DNA of 64,000 bases, taken from contig JAVLRN010000007.1 in NCBI GenBank assembly GCA_032821775.1, forward strand, positions 2,790,001 through 2,854,000, read 5' to 3'. The notes beneath the pieces are model-generated. The model did not search any database. It saw only the letters and a program-made list of their open reading frames with translations, and was not told where the DNA came from. A program made the position numbers and the translations under genes. How positions within the stretch are numbered: the stretch's first letter is position 1; each line of letters opens with the position of its first letter. This DNA is from Sanguinoderma infundibulare. Its lineage: Eukaryota > Basidiomycota > Agaricomycetes > Polyporales > Polyporaceae. Positions 25,898 through 37,038 of this stretch are shown here, one piece after another.

Positions 25898-27577
25898 ATG
25901 TCCCTTTCCGATATCTCTCAGACCGCTATAATCAAAGACAACAAGTAAGTGGAATCAATAAACCTTATTTTACAGTGTCACGGGCTCATAACTGGAAAGT
26001 TATATAGACAACCTGATGACGGCATGCGGGGCAGGTGCGTGGCCGGATTTCAATGGCCGCTGGGTACAGTTTTTGAGGGATTTATCTTCGACAGCGCTGA
26101 TCGGCTACGACTATCTCCTCACCGTTCGACGAGAGTCGCGGCTGTTTTGGAAACGCAAGGTCGACGCCGCCTCTATCCTCTTCTTTGCAAATCGTTATCT
26201 CGCCCTCCTCTATTACGTTGGTCTGGCGTACGCACGGTGTCGATCGTTGTCGTACCCCGTGAGTTGTAGTTTGATAGCCGATGAAGGTACTGTACTAACC
26301 TTTGGTTGCAGGCGTACGTCGATACGATGTCTGTTCAGCTATAGATCGGCTACTGATACGAACTCAGTTGTCAGACTCAGTACTACGTCGACATAGGGAC
26401 AAGATACCTGGAATACCTTCCTTGGGCAGGTTCGTAATCCGGATATTTTGAACTATTGGGGCTGAGTCTATTCAATGCGGGTGGCAGTCTTTTCGACCTT
26501 GCGTGTATATGCATTATCACAAAGAAACTGGTTCCTGTCCACATTCACTTTCTTCTGGTCGATCCTTCCTCTTCCCCTCAACTACTACGTGAGTGGACAT
26601 AACACTCTTCTTTCGTGCCATATAATCTGATTGGGAGCTAGGGCGACTTGCACCATACGTCATTCTCGGACACTCAAGACCCAAATCTAGGGTGCACATC
26701 AGCCGTAGCAACATCGTCCTTCCTAAGTCTGCTGTATGTTGCTGTACTCCGTTGTGCGATCAACTACTGATTCCGAGCTTAGCGGTCAGTGGTCATGGTG
26801 CATGGATTCGAGTACTTTCGCTCATGTACTCCCGCCGACAGGCACCGCTTTCATTCGTGGTGGCCAAGTAATTGCTGACGGGGTTGTCATTTTGGTCACA
26901 TGGAAGGCGACGTGGCGCGAACGTTCAACGTCCTCCCTGACAGGAGTCTTGTTCAAGAACGGTACGCATACCTACGACTTGGTGGCACAACTCACTTGCT
27001 AATGTAAGTCCGACACAGGCACTCAGTACTTCATGTAAGTCTCTTGTGGACGTTCCGGTAAACCCTAACATCGACATCGGCGGCCTGAAATTACAGCATT
27101 CTCTTTATATGCAACGTCCTACACGTCGTTTTCACTTACCTCCCGGTGAGTTCACTTAGCGAGCTGTAGGTTTGTCGCACGCTTACGGACCGAGTCAGAG
27201 CTCCCTCTTACATGTCCCATTGCAAAACTCGTCATACATCACCAAGATTTCCGAACCGTGAGTATCTTGGCTGAGACCCCATTTTCGCACTCTGGTACTC
27301 AACACAAACACAATCTAGACTCACGGCGGTCCTCATAACCCACTTCATCCTCGACCTCCACGAAGCTCATCAGGCGATGGCGCATCAAGGTCACTTGTCA
27401 GAAATGAGCGAGGTCTTGGGCTCTCTCGGATCAACGTGGCAAGCTGGTTTTGTGCCCGAGGAAGAGGAGCTCGAGTGGTCAGTCGGACCAAATCGCCAGG
27501 GTACTACCGATGACTTGGATAGCAGGCAGGACTCGGCGGTAAATGCTTCTTCAATCATCCTATTCCATCAGGACTAA
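25898..27577 (+). CDS. DUF6533-type multi-pass membrane protein
   Basis: About ten small exons can be traced from ATG 25898 (MSLSDISQTAIIKDN) to the TAA at 27575-27577. The N-terminal signature STALIGYDYLLTV, then FWKRKVDAASILFFANRY, is the DUF6533 domain common in Agaricomycetes. Later exons fit the same family: TRYLEYLPWAVFSTLRVYAL spliced across an intron ending at 26487, a segment with TSSFLSLL, then GGQVIADGVVILVTWKATW, then TQYFIILFICNVLHVVFTYL across two introns, and finally LTAVLITHFILDLHEAHQA with an acidic tail. The pattern implies about seven membrane passes. Function is unknown; receptor-like roles are only speculation. The first intron (from 25945) and the region 26275-26400 are not resolved with certainty. 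No disabling mutation was seen in the exons that could be read. Confidence 0.7.
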
Positions 27578-28499
27578 TGCCCGTTCGAATGAACAGTAGA
27601 CCTGTCTTATGTGATGGATGCGTACGTGCCGGAGCCATAAACGGACATTTAGGTCCGGCATCCCTCGTGTCTGGCACACGGCGATACGGATGCCGAAGGT
27701 CGCTCTTAGCGACGCTCGCCGGAGGGTTACTCATTCATTCATTCATTCAGAATCCCGTTTATTGCCCATGGAGGCCGAGCCTTATGGTAGGCAGTACGTA
27801 CTACGCTAGCTACAGTGGGAACAGTGGTCGAGCAATACAAAAGTTGGGTCCGGAGACCCGTCGGAGGGTTACTACCTAGTTATCTCTCAGCCTTAGATAG
27901 TTCTGGAGCTACACACAGGCCGCGGTCGGGTTGCGGGCGAGGTGATGCCACATTATGTACTAGGTTTCCTCGTATTGTATTACGTTTGCGGATGCGAAGA
28001 GCCGGTTGGAAAGCCCGGCAGGCACTACAACCAGGTCGGCCTGGACGAGATGTCTTGAGTGTCGCATTGAATTTAGAGCAGATCCCCGAAGGCTCGACAG
28101 GAGTGGTTGTTGTTCCAAGTCAGTCAAGGCTTGTGAAGAACGGACCACGCTGAGAACCGTCTTCTGAGAACCCGATAAACGTCATACTAAAGACGAGCAG
28201 GGGATGGTTGAGGGTCAGGACGTTAGATTCCGAACATGCGAGTGCTATGGATACAATACAGCCAAGTAGCGATACAAAAAGAATAATGATAAGATCGGCA
28301 GGGAGGGACTGGCGAAGTGGTAGGGCACCGCCCAGAGAGCAAAAGAAGGCGTGAGGATCGCGCAACGGCGCCATGCAAGTGTTCGAGGGGTATAGGACTG
28401 TTGGGGTGGAGAGGAAAGAGCGTCGAGTTGGAAGCAGTGTCGGGACTTTGATTTTAGAGAAAGGGGTGATGATCGTGAGCATGGGAGGGCATGAGGCAT
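27578..28499. other. 0.9 kb between convergent membrane-protein genes
   Basis: This holds the 3' flanks of two convergent genes. A short CATT repeat (about five units) occurs at 27731-27750. No coding region is recognisable. Confidence 0.5.
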
Positions 28500-29176
28500 T
28501 CAATAGCGCATGATGAAGAACACGCTGAGCATGATGGCGACGGCGACCAAGGAGAATGTGGTGAGGGCGACGACACAGCGGCGCGCCCACTTGATCTCGG
28601 TGCGGCGCATGGATTCGATGATCTCCCGCCGCACGATCTCTGGCTTGCCCGTCTCCCAGTCTTCGGGCGCGCGGAGAGGCGAGAGGAGGATGAGGGCGCC
28701 CGCGATCCAGAAGAGCGGGAACACTGCAAGAGGAGGACGGGAAGTCAGCTAATCGTGTATCGTGGCGCCGTACGACAAAAGAAGTACTCACGGAAGCCAA
28801 ACTTGAAGAGGTACATAGCCAGCGTGGGCTGGTCCGAAACCGCCGTATACACGGGGGGCTCAAGGGAGTCCTCGTACGAAGGAGGGAGCGCCTCGGATTC
28901 GACGACAGTGGACTGGTGGATTTCGTCATGGCGGCTGTCGCGGGTGGCGATGAGAGTAAGAGACGAGCGCGGGGACGAGTGCGACACTCCGAAGAAGAGG
29001 TCGACGGGGTCTACCGCGCCTTCCTCGATAGACGCAGCTCGGGGAACGTGGGTGCGCGCCCGGGTGGGCTGCGGGAGCTGGGCTTCGATGTCTCGTTCGG
29101 GGCTCGCCGGGCGATCGAAAAGACCAAAGAACGTCGGGCGGGCGGTGGAAGACGTGGAGGCGACGGAAGTAGACAT
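28500..29176 (-). CDS. Small two-pass membrane protein with two PPxY motifs
   Basis: Exons are 29176-28792 and 28723-28500 on the minus strand, giving about 202 residues. The N-terminal half is hydrophilic and disordered (MSTSVASTSSTARPTFFGLF). It contains the tandem motif LPPSYEDSLEPPVYTAV, with two PPxY sites (PPSY and PPVY). The second exon begins with FPLFWIAGALILLSPL, a membrane segment, followed by a charged loop (ESMRRTEIKWARR) and a second membrane segment ending VAIMLSVFFIMRY at the C-terminus. The intron is about 68 nt with GTGAGT and TTGCAG ends. PPxY motifs next to a membrane hairpin resemble adaptors that bind the WW domains of Rsp5-type ubiquitin ligases, so a role in membrane-protein turnover is plausible but inferred. 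The layout parallels the larger PPxY protein at 14703-15941, without clear sequence homology. Confidence 0.75.
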
Positions 29177-29312
29177 GACGTAGACTGGGGTTATTTGGCG
29201 AAGAGAGATGGCTAGAGTCGGAAGAGTGGCCTGAGGCTGGGCAATGTCAAAGTGGTGGCGGGAGCTGCGTTCTGCTGGAGTGGTGAGGAGGCCATGCCGA
29301 AAACAAGGCGGG

Positions 29313-29320
29313 ATATATAG
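29313..29320 (-). promoter_or_regulatory. TATA box of the minus-strand PPxY gene
   Basis: CTATATAT on the minus strand lies about 140 bp upstream of the ATG at 29176. Confidence 0.5.
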
Positions 29321-29574
29321 AGCTTGGGATTGCCGTTGGATGGGCAATTGAGAGGCGAATGGCGACGCCCACAAAACGTCGGCGATGGCGTCTACGCGTA
29401 CGGATGGTCGCACTCACGGCCGCCCACCTGGCCAAAGCAATCCAAACAAACGCCCACCATGCCTCTCATTATGGTATTCGCCCACGACGCTCTCCCATGC
29501 ATTCTAGTCTCTAAAGTCAAGATGGCCGTTGGTTCGGTTTCACCATCTCGCTCATATCAGTTAAACCACGTACT

Positions 29575-29743
29575 CCTATAGAACAATTTGTATGCACTCA
29601 GTCGCGGTAGACGGGACTAATATACATTGCAGGTACCTATAGAACAATTTGTATGCACTACAGAGGTACCCGTGAGCAGCGCGAACATATGTAAGTACAT
29701 GGGGGAGCTCACCTCAGTCGCGGTAGACGGGACTGAGGTGAGC
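29575..29743. repeat. Direct repeats plus a perfect 12-bp inverted repeat
   Basis: A 24-bp sequence beginning CCTATAGAACAATTTG occurs at 29575-29598 and again at 29636-29659. A 22-bp sequence beginning CTCAGTCGCGGTAGACGG occurs at 29597-29618 and 29713-29734. The second copy of the latter sits inside a perfect inverted repeat: GCTCACCTCAGT (29707-29718) and its reverse complement (29732-29743), with a 13-nt loop. The block lies between two genes and may be a remnant of a small duplicated or mobile sequence. Confidence 0.8.
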
Positions 29744-29759
29744 GCAACTCGAGCGTAGG

Positions 29760-30289
29760 CTAATATGGTACAGTAAACAAGACTCGGGCGTACACGTAGA
29801 TCCGAGACACGACTAACTACCATGGGACAAGTATCATACAGATATAGTAAGCGGGACGCCCGACGTCAAAACAGGAATGCATATGGAGCGCCGCGCTCCA
29901 CCACCCGATCGCGGCTTGCCCAGACCTTTCCCATCAACAACTCCTGCCGTAGTCGGAGTCCTCCAAGGACTGTAACGTTCTCCGCCGTTGACAATCGTGC
30001 CGCTTCAAGTCCATGAAACAGTGAAGGATTCGCGACAATATCCAAGTCCGACCTGCCGGTTCTCAAATCCATGAAATATCATAGTGGTACATTTCTCGTG
30101 TCTATAGCGAGCGACGGGAAGGAATGAAGTAGCTAGTGCGAACGAGTGTAGGATAGCGCGAGAGCAATAGTAAGGTATCGAAAGCGTATGATTGCCCGCA
30201 CCACGCGGTGTAGGATAGTGTAGGATATATGGAAATATGCAGAGGCCAGGCGGCCCATCCTATCATAACTAATACCCCCGGCGATCATC
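29760..30289. other. Intergenic spacer 3' of the FAD monooxygenase
   Basis: No gene is recognised. The phrase GTGTAGGATAG recurs at about 30145 and 30208, a minor local repeat. Confidence 0.5.
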
Positions 30290-32362
30290 CTAGTTGTCGC
30301 CATGGTCACCCGACGTGATCTGCACTGACGACATCATGGAAGAGAAGTCGAGGAGCGCGGACCCGTTCATCGAGCTCCCCTCGAGCGCGCGTTCGCGGAG
30401 CATGCCCCACTGCACCCACCAGTCGTCCGCCTCATCCTCGCAGTCATACCCGAAGATCACGCGGTACTCCTCCCAGATCCCCTCCGCGTCGCCGTCGCCC
30501 TCCAGCACGTTCTTCCCCGCAGCGGCCTTGGCCCGCATGCCCTCGTCGCGCGCCGTGGCCATCTCGCCCTCCGCGGTCATGTACATGACGCTCCCGAACT
30601 CGCCCTGGTGGACCGCCTTGACACGCTCCTGACGAAGCTCCTGGAACGCGTACAGGAAGCTCTCGATCTGCCGTTCTTCCGAGAGGTGTGAGAAGAGCTT
30701 CGCGAGAACCGCGCCGTCTTCGACCGCCATCGCGGTCCCTTGGATTGTCGAGGGCTAGGTGGAGCGGCGCGCGGGTTAGCAAATGATAATTATGCCCCTG
30801 ACAACGAAGAGAACGAGATGCCGCTGCGGGCCCGCAGGAAGAAGGGACGGACTTACGGGGAACGGATGCGCAGCTTCCCCGATAAGAACTAACCGCCCGT
30901 CGTCGTGAACCCAGTCGTCCAGATCGCGATGCTGGCGGATGGATATGCGGACCGCTTTCCGGGCAAACTTGGCGACTGCTGAGAGTCTGCCAGGATGCGG
31001 ATGAGCGCATAAGATTTGAAAAACGGTGAAGCACACTTACTCGGGGTTGATGCCGTCCACGATTGATAGGACGTCCACCGACGGCTTGTCGCCGTATTTG
31101 CCCTCGGGATGGCCGCCATCAGGCGCATAAAACTGGAACGCGATGTCCTCGGACTCATGCTGGACGCCCGTCAGTTTCTAGACATCAGCGCGCACGAACA
31201 AGACTCACGACGGGGTACGCGACGATCGCGCGTGCACTACCGAACGCTGCGAATTGTCCGTGCTGTGGCCAGTCAGTACGCGACCGGAGAGAAATTGTGC
31301 GACAACATACCCATTCTCGAATCTGCTCTGCATATGTAGGGATATCCTTGCTCGGAATCATGGTGCTGATAGCGTCCGCTTTAGCCTTGCCGTTCATGCC
31401 CGCGTCGGAAAAACGGTTTACTCACTCGTACAGCGCCAACCCTGTCGGTTGTCCGGCGACATCGTCACCAGCAACCGCTGGTCTGCAAAGACCGAACTCG
31501 CCATCGGCACCAACCAGCACATCTGCAGATAGCTCCTCGCCCGTCTCGAGTGTCACCGTCGCTTCTTCCGGGTCCATCTCGACGACGTTCGCGTTGTAGC
31601 GGACTTGCGCGCCGAGCTCCATCGCCGCATCATACAAAATGTCGTACAATTCGGAATGCTGTAGGCAGGGGAGTACGGTCAGTGCCGGACATCGGAAATT
31701 ACGGCGCTCGGTTTTGGATGGACTCACCGCAAGCATCATAAACAACCCCCTGGTTTCCTTCAGCATGTCCTCATCCCACACATGTTCCCCAAGCATCTCG
31801 CCAGTCTCGTCTGCATCCCGTGGTCACGCGATGCCCGGCCAAGACGTAGGATCAAGGGACTCACATCTCATAAATATCAGCCTCTTGGTAACCGATGATG
31901 TCTTCATTAGGATGTCCCTCAGACCCCAATGGAACAGGATCTTCGAAAGGTTGGGTGGTAACCGAACGCCACCATCTCCACGCTGTAGGGCGGTCAGTCA
32001 GACCTCTTAATCAAACGGCGACCGGCATCAGCGGGGCCAATAAATCGAGGTACGCACCGCGGTGAATTTATCAAATCGCTCGAGGACGAGGACGTGGTGT
32101 CCGACACGTCGAAGAGCAAGCGCGCATGCTAGTCCCGCGATGCCTGGAGGGTTTCGACGTTAGTCCCGGTGGCCAACGCCACGAAGCTGCGACACGAACA
32201 AGGGAGGATCGATCGACTCACCTCCACCAATGATCAGAAAGCTGACCGAGAGCGGGGCCTGCAAGGGCGGGTTGGATCTGGACGACTGTGGCAGGGTGCG
32301 ATCTTGAGCCTAACCGTGAAACGAACCAGCACAGCGGAGAGTGGACGCACCTCAGCACTCAT
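30290..32362 (-). CDS. FAD-dependent monooxygenase (salicylate-hydroxylase-like, class A)
   Basis: About ten exons run from ATG 32362 to the stop at 30290. The first is only 12 nt (MSAE), joined to APLSVSFLIIGGG and IAGLACALALRRVGHHVLVL. This rebuilds the GxGxxG Rossmann motif that binds the ADP part of FAD. The next exons read RGDGGVRLPPNLSKILFHWG, HSELYDILYDAAMELGAQVR and ELSADVLVGADGEFG, the last being the conserved DG motif. Near the end, GRLVLIGEAAHPFPP followed by TIQGTAMAVEDGAVL is the second FAD/ribityl-binding motif, with Glu in place of the usual Asp of GDAAH. The C-terminal exon ends with an acidic, Trp-rich tail. Such enzymes hydroxylate aromatic or terpenoid substrates with NAD(P)H and O2; the substrate here is unknown. 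It is divergent from a GST gene 1.3 kb away, suggesting xenobiotic or secondary metabolism. Exact boundaries of the middle exons (31180-31440) are approximate. Confidence 0.85.
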
Positions 32363-33657
32363 GGCAGTGGGACGGGGGACGATAGTAGTGTGACGGGTAT
32401 GCAATCTTGCGGGTCAACGACGCGTTTGAACTTTGGCGGGGAAAAGACGGATCCTCGGTATATAACACCGGCGCCATCCTCGCTTGGAATTTGCGAACGG
32501 ACCTCGCGGCGGGAGGCGAGATGCTTGGAGCGCTGAGCCAGGTTGCCGTATTCCCGCGAAGCCTGGCGCACGGGGTTGATGCGTTGGTCCGCCCCGTCTT
32601 CGCAACGGTCCCAAAAAGCAGGAGGGGCTTCCTTTGGTGGGCCGGCAGGCTTGGATGGGCGAGACACGCGGACGAGCCCAGCGACTGATCCGGTGTAATC
32701 GAGGGAAAGATGTCCAGAGATGGTCTAAGACATTCTAGGAATGCGACCACGCCTTCGCCCAGCTTCGCCCTCGTTCGCGCCGCGCTGCGTGCAGAGTCCG
32801 ATCAGATCATTTGATTTTTGCCTTATGTTTGTCAGGGACGACACGGCAGGACATTCATGCACGAGGTTCGAGGCTCGAAGGCGAGGGGGATCCGGCTATC
32901 AAGAGGCCTATAGCGCTTTGTCTTTTGACGTGGCGAGCGGAAGACCGAGTTGGGAACGGGACGGAACGCGAAAGACATGCACGTTCAATTTATGTTAATA
33001 AACGGCGTGAATGGTCATATTGAGTACGTACACGGCATCAACGCTCGTTTTGGCTTCGCAGATGAATGCTGATGTGCAGATCCAAGGGCTCAGCGGACGA
33101 TCCCACGAAACGCTGTGTCCTCTGATGCGAGAGGCGTTAATAATTGCTACGAGGAAGTCTCTAGATTCCTGTGGCGAGGGTGTCTTCGCAACCAAAGCCG
33201 TAAGAATGGGCAGGTTCCAGAAGGAGAAGGAGAGATGGGGAGCCTGGGACCTCCTGGGACTCGGGAGGCGAGCGGAAGATTTCTCGGGGACGCCGTTCGA
33301 ATGATCGCCTGTATGGTGGCAGTGTCGACTCGGCACGCGATCGGAGGCCCTACGAGCCACCTCATCTTACACATAGTCAGTCTCCCCGGACACGGTGAGC
33401 ACACGTTCCCCCTCTTCTTCATGCGAGAGGTCCCGCTGAAGCAAGGCTGACTCTGCGACTCCACAGACAGCTTTTCACCAACTCTAAACTTTCAACGTAC
33501 AGCTTTAGTAGAGGCGGGGTCATCGCGCGCCGGCGGGGATCATTTATTGATTTGAAGTGAGTGCTTCTCCCCAGTACTCTTCTCCGAAGCTCTCGCCTGA
33601 GCACGCAGCAGGTCTTCTTTTGTTTCAGCCGCTTGTCCCGAGCGGCCGTTTCAAGCG
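32363..33657. other. Divergent promoter region between FAD monooxygenase and GST
   Basis: This 1.3 kb separates two divergent starts. Open frames at 32407-32688 (plus) and 32995-33360 (minus) show no family resemblance. Nothing else is recognised. Confidence 0.5.
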
Positions 33658-34887
33658 ATGACGTCAATCATTCAACATCTTCTCCGGCCAGCAACGGCGA
33701 GGCGTGTCGGGGCGCACGCTGCCAGCGCACGCCCTCTCGTGTCACGGGGTTCACCTTCTGGTCAACATGTTCGGTATTCGACCGCAACGTCGCCGTCGAG
33801 CAGGCCGTTGCAGCTCTACACTGCCGGAACGCCCAATGGTCGGAAGGTCTCGATACTCTTGGAGGAGTTGAAGGCGCAATACGGTCTCCAATACGAGTAC
33901 GCGTGTCCACCCATTATGCCTTGGCTAGGAGTACATCGCGTTAATTAGTCCCGTTGCAAGCGTGCATCCCATAGACATAGGAAAAGGGACACAGAAGGAG
34001 CCGTGGTTCATCAAGATGAATCCGAACGGCCGCATTCCCGTCCTCGTCGACAGCAATCGTGAAAGCTTCACCGTCTTCGAGACCGCGGCGATCCTCCTCT
34101 ACCTCGAGCAGCACTACGATACCCAGCTCAAGTTCTCGTTCGATCCTCAAACGCGTCCAAACGAGTACAGCGAGATGCTGCAGTGGATCTTCTTCACAGT
34201 GCGTCCATTTGCCCAGATCCGAGAGCGATGACGGTGCTTACGGTCCGCGTTCGAAACCTCTGGCCGGACAGCATGGTGGCATCGGACCGATGCAAGGCCA
34301 AGGTGAACACTGCACCCGTACCGTATGACGCAACGAATGACTCACCCGCCTGCTGCTGCTGAATCCAAATCCACTGCCCTGTGCGGCGGCCGCTAGCGAA
34401 CCACTTTGTGAAGTCCGCTCCCGAGGATATACCCTATGCGAAGAAGCGTACGCCGTATTTTTCCACCCACTGTCATGACCTGCGCTCAGGCTCTGATGCG
34501 CGTTAATGCAGGTTATTTGGATGAGACGAAGCGGCTGTACGGTGTGCTCAACATTCGTCTGAATGGCCGCGATTGGCTTGCAGGGAACGGACGGGGCACC
34601 TACAGCATCGCGGACATCAACGCATTCCCTTGGTGAGCCCCTCCATCCCTGATCGTTCTCGAACACTTGCATTTAGGCTTGAAGTGAATCGAGGCTGACC
34701 CGCCTGAGGTAGGGTCAGTAGACACGGCTTCCTCGACATTGACATGGCCGAGTGGCCGCATGTGAAGGTAAGCGGTCCTTATCGGACGACTGCTCTCGAA
34801 TCGAAGCGTGGCTGACCGTGTCGCAAGGCGTGGCTCGAGCGTACCACGGAGCGTCCTGCAGTGAGAACCGGTGTACAGGTCCCATAG
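33658..34887 (+). CDS. Glutathione S-transferase, Ure2/Nu-type, with presequence-like N-terminus
   Basis: Seven exons (33658-33896, 33961-34198, 34272-34302, 34397-34447, 34512-34632, 34713-34767, 34828-34887) give about 264 residues. The thioredoxin-like domain starts near residue 50: [20 protein letters not shown], then [31 protein letters not shown], and [15 protein letters not shown] with the Glu-Thr/Ala pair that binds glutathione. The alpha-helical C-terminal domain carries [25 protein letters not shown] and [10 protein letters not shown], all typical of the Ure2p/YfcG group. These enzymes conjugate or reduce with glutathione. The first 45 residues are rich in Arg, Ala and Ser with no acidic residue ([20 protein letters not shown], later RYSTA), which resembles a mitochondrial targeting sequence; most relatives lack it. 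All exons join in frame. Confidence 0.9.
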
Positions 34888-35656
34888 ACACGGCTCGAAG
34901 ACGAGCAGTCGGGAACGCCTGTAGGCTGCAGATGGACAGATGGATAGATGGTCACCAGGCGTGGAGGATGACACTGTGACGAGGTGGGACGGCGAATGCA
35001 AGTGCTGCCATTGGGTGCGAACCGTTGGGCAAGGTTCGATCCCTCAAATGTGGTCGCGCATCCCAGCTGCGTTCGCCTCCATACCAGAATTAGAACCCAC
35101 CCGTCATCGTGCGTCTGGTGTCCGGTGTCCTGCAGTAGGGCGTAGAGAAGTCAACAATACATTGGCGAGCTTGTGAGTGCGATCGAGATAATAAATACAG
35201 CACCAAGGCTTGCAGGCATGTACGTGTAAGAAGCAGAAAGTGAGGGCATCCTGGAAGTCAGGGAAATGATCTGCGAGATATACAACGGTTGCGTATCAGC
35301 GCTCGAGACTTCGAGACCTAACGAGAGGCAAGAGGGTGACGGTCGTCGCGACCATCCATCCTGTACAACAACGCAATAATCCTACAAGGCCATCCCGCCG
35401 GCGATCGTGATTTTCGTTGGGAGGGTGCGGGGCAGATCGCCGGAGCATACATAGAGATACGCTACGTACGTCGACAGATAGGAGTTAGCAACACGATAAA
35501 GCGCCGACGAGATTGACCTGGAACGCACCACCGACCGCGAGGTCGTTGCAGTATCATAGAGGATAATAGGAAAAGCCCGCCGACTCTCGTGCTGCGAGGT
35601 CAGAATAAGAAATAGCGGGAGGACGACTAAGGCAGAACGAGCCTCCATCGTTGCTT
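34888..35656. other. Intergenic spacer after the GST gene
   Basis: No gene is recognised. The minus-strand frame 35382-35648 has a hydrophobic start but no further support. Confidence 0.45.
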
Positions 35657-35914
35657 CTATTCGCCGCGTGTCGACCCCGCCTCCGTGTCATCTGAGACAA
35701 CACTGCCCTGCGGAAGGCTCTCCGAGTTGACGCTACTCGAAGAATCCGATTTCTCGTGCAGCGCGGGGCGTTCGGTCTTCTTGCTGCACTCCATCCAGAG
35801 CGCCAGTGTGTACTGGTGCATCTCCTGCGTGTACGCGAGCAGGGCGTAGTGGGGCTGCTCGGAGTCCGGGGCCATCGTGGTTTTCGGAGGGGAGGCGATG
35901 CCGGTCTCCGTCAT
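35657..35914 (-). CDS. Small protein of unknown function (possible)
   Basis: A minus-strand frame from ATG 35914 gives about 85 residues. The first part reads MTETGIASPPKTTMAPDSEQ, the middle QEMHQYTLALWMECSKKTER, and the end is a Ser/Glu-rich tail (SSSSVNSESLPQGS). Short basidiomycete proteins with an MHxYTLxLW core exist to my knowledge, which is the only support. Upstream exons cannot be excluded. Confidence 0.4.
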   Translation of the reverse strand: MTETGIASPPKTTMAPDSEQPHYALLAYTQEMHQYTLALWMECSKKTERPALHEKSDSSSSVNSESLPQGSVVSDDTEAGSTRGE

Positions 35915-37038
35915 GACTCGCACCGGGTGGTGGTCGCTGCCGACTTGGGATCCGAGGTAGTAGTAGCGGTTATCGTCGTCGTGGTCGACGGCTGGTGCAG
36001 CGTATAAGACAGCCCTGTAGAATGTACCCTTCGAGGGAGGCTAGGGAAGAAGACGAAGATGGGGAGATGGATAAGGAGGGACCCCGAAGCTTTCGCGAAA
36101 GCGGAAAAGAGCACCATGCCCGCACACATGTTACCCCATATAACGGAATCGGCAACTGTCACCTCTCGCGTTCTAGAAGCAGGATTGGACCGCGTGAGGA
36201 ACACCGCAGAAGGAGACTGGTTCCCATTACACAGGCAACCTATAGGAAGGCGAGCGGGGCCCTACGTCATCGCACAACCAGTACATTCTGGCCAGACTGC
36301 CACCGGGTCGGGATTAGAGGCGGAGGCTTGGCAATCCGGAGATGGAGCGGGGTCGACGCTATTATAAGTAGGAGGCCTGGAGACCAGCGCGGCGTGTTTC
36401 AGGGCGGCGGATGAGTTCTGAGACACCGTTGGGCGGCGAGTAGCGATCGATCTGCATGGGCATCTCTATTAGCACGAGGCTAGCAATCCGCGGAGTAGAC
36501 GTCAGCTTTCAACATCCGCTAGAATTACTTGGTTCTAATCTCACCAGCATCGTACGCCTCCGTGCTGTGGGAACTACGATGATTGTCTTGGGGCTTGAGA
36601 GCACACTAGAAGTTGGCACTCGTGATCCTACATAGCATGGGCCTCGGCGCTAGTCACCTTGAGTGCGCCATTTGCACTCTAGAAATATCAGGAGGATTAA
36701 GTGGAGTGGGTAAGAAAAGAAGACATCAACATTCAGACGGGATTTGGATGGACCAACCTCACGGTATCACTGCGGCGGGGAGAAAGCTCTGAATCATGCA
36801 GAATTCCCGAGTAGTCTAAACTGAACACATCCTCCGCGATTTTGGGTAGCAACAAGTACGAGTGTCGGCGATGATCACCGGGGTCGTTACGGTTGAGTGT
36901 CTTGTGGTTCGAAGGAAACAAACGTTCCGTACCGGGATTCGAACGGTCGGACCTGCCACATGACCAAGGCGCTCGTGAACTTCGACAGCGAGATCGAGAC
37001 AAGTACTGACGGCGACCTCAACGGCCTCAACGTCGACC
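35915..37038. other. 1.1 kb spacer upstream of the mL58 gene
   Basis: I see no supported gene. Frames of 75-140 codons exist on both strands, without recognisable motifs. Confidence 0.5.

Noticed and set aside
34990..35070. tRNA-like phrase GGTTCGATCCC
   Set aside because: Only three T-stem pairs form, and no cloverleaf could be built around it.
36000..36370. Plus-strand frame rich in charged residues upstream of mL58
   Set aside because: No homology signal, and overlapping frames exist on both strands.
36920..36990. tRNA-like T-arm (GATTCGAAC and flanks)
   Set aside because: The putative T stem does not pair, and no acceptor stem or anticodon arm fits on either strand.
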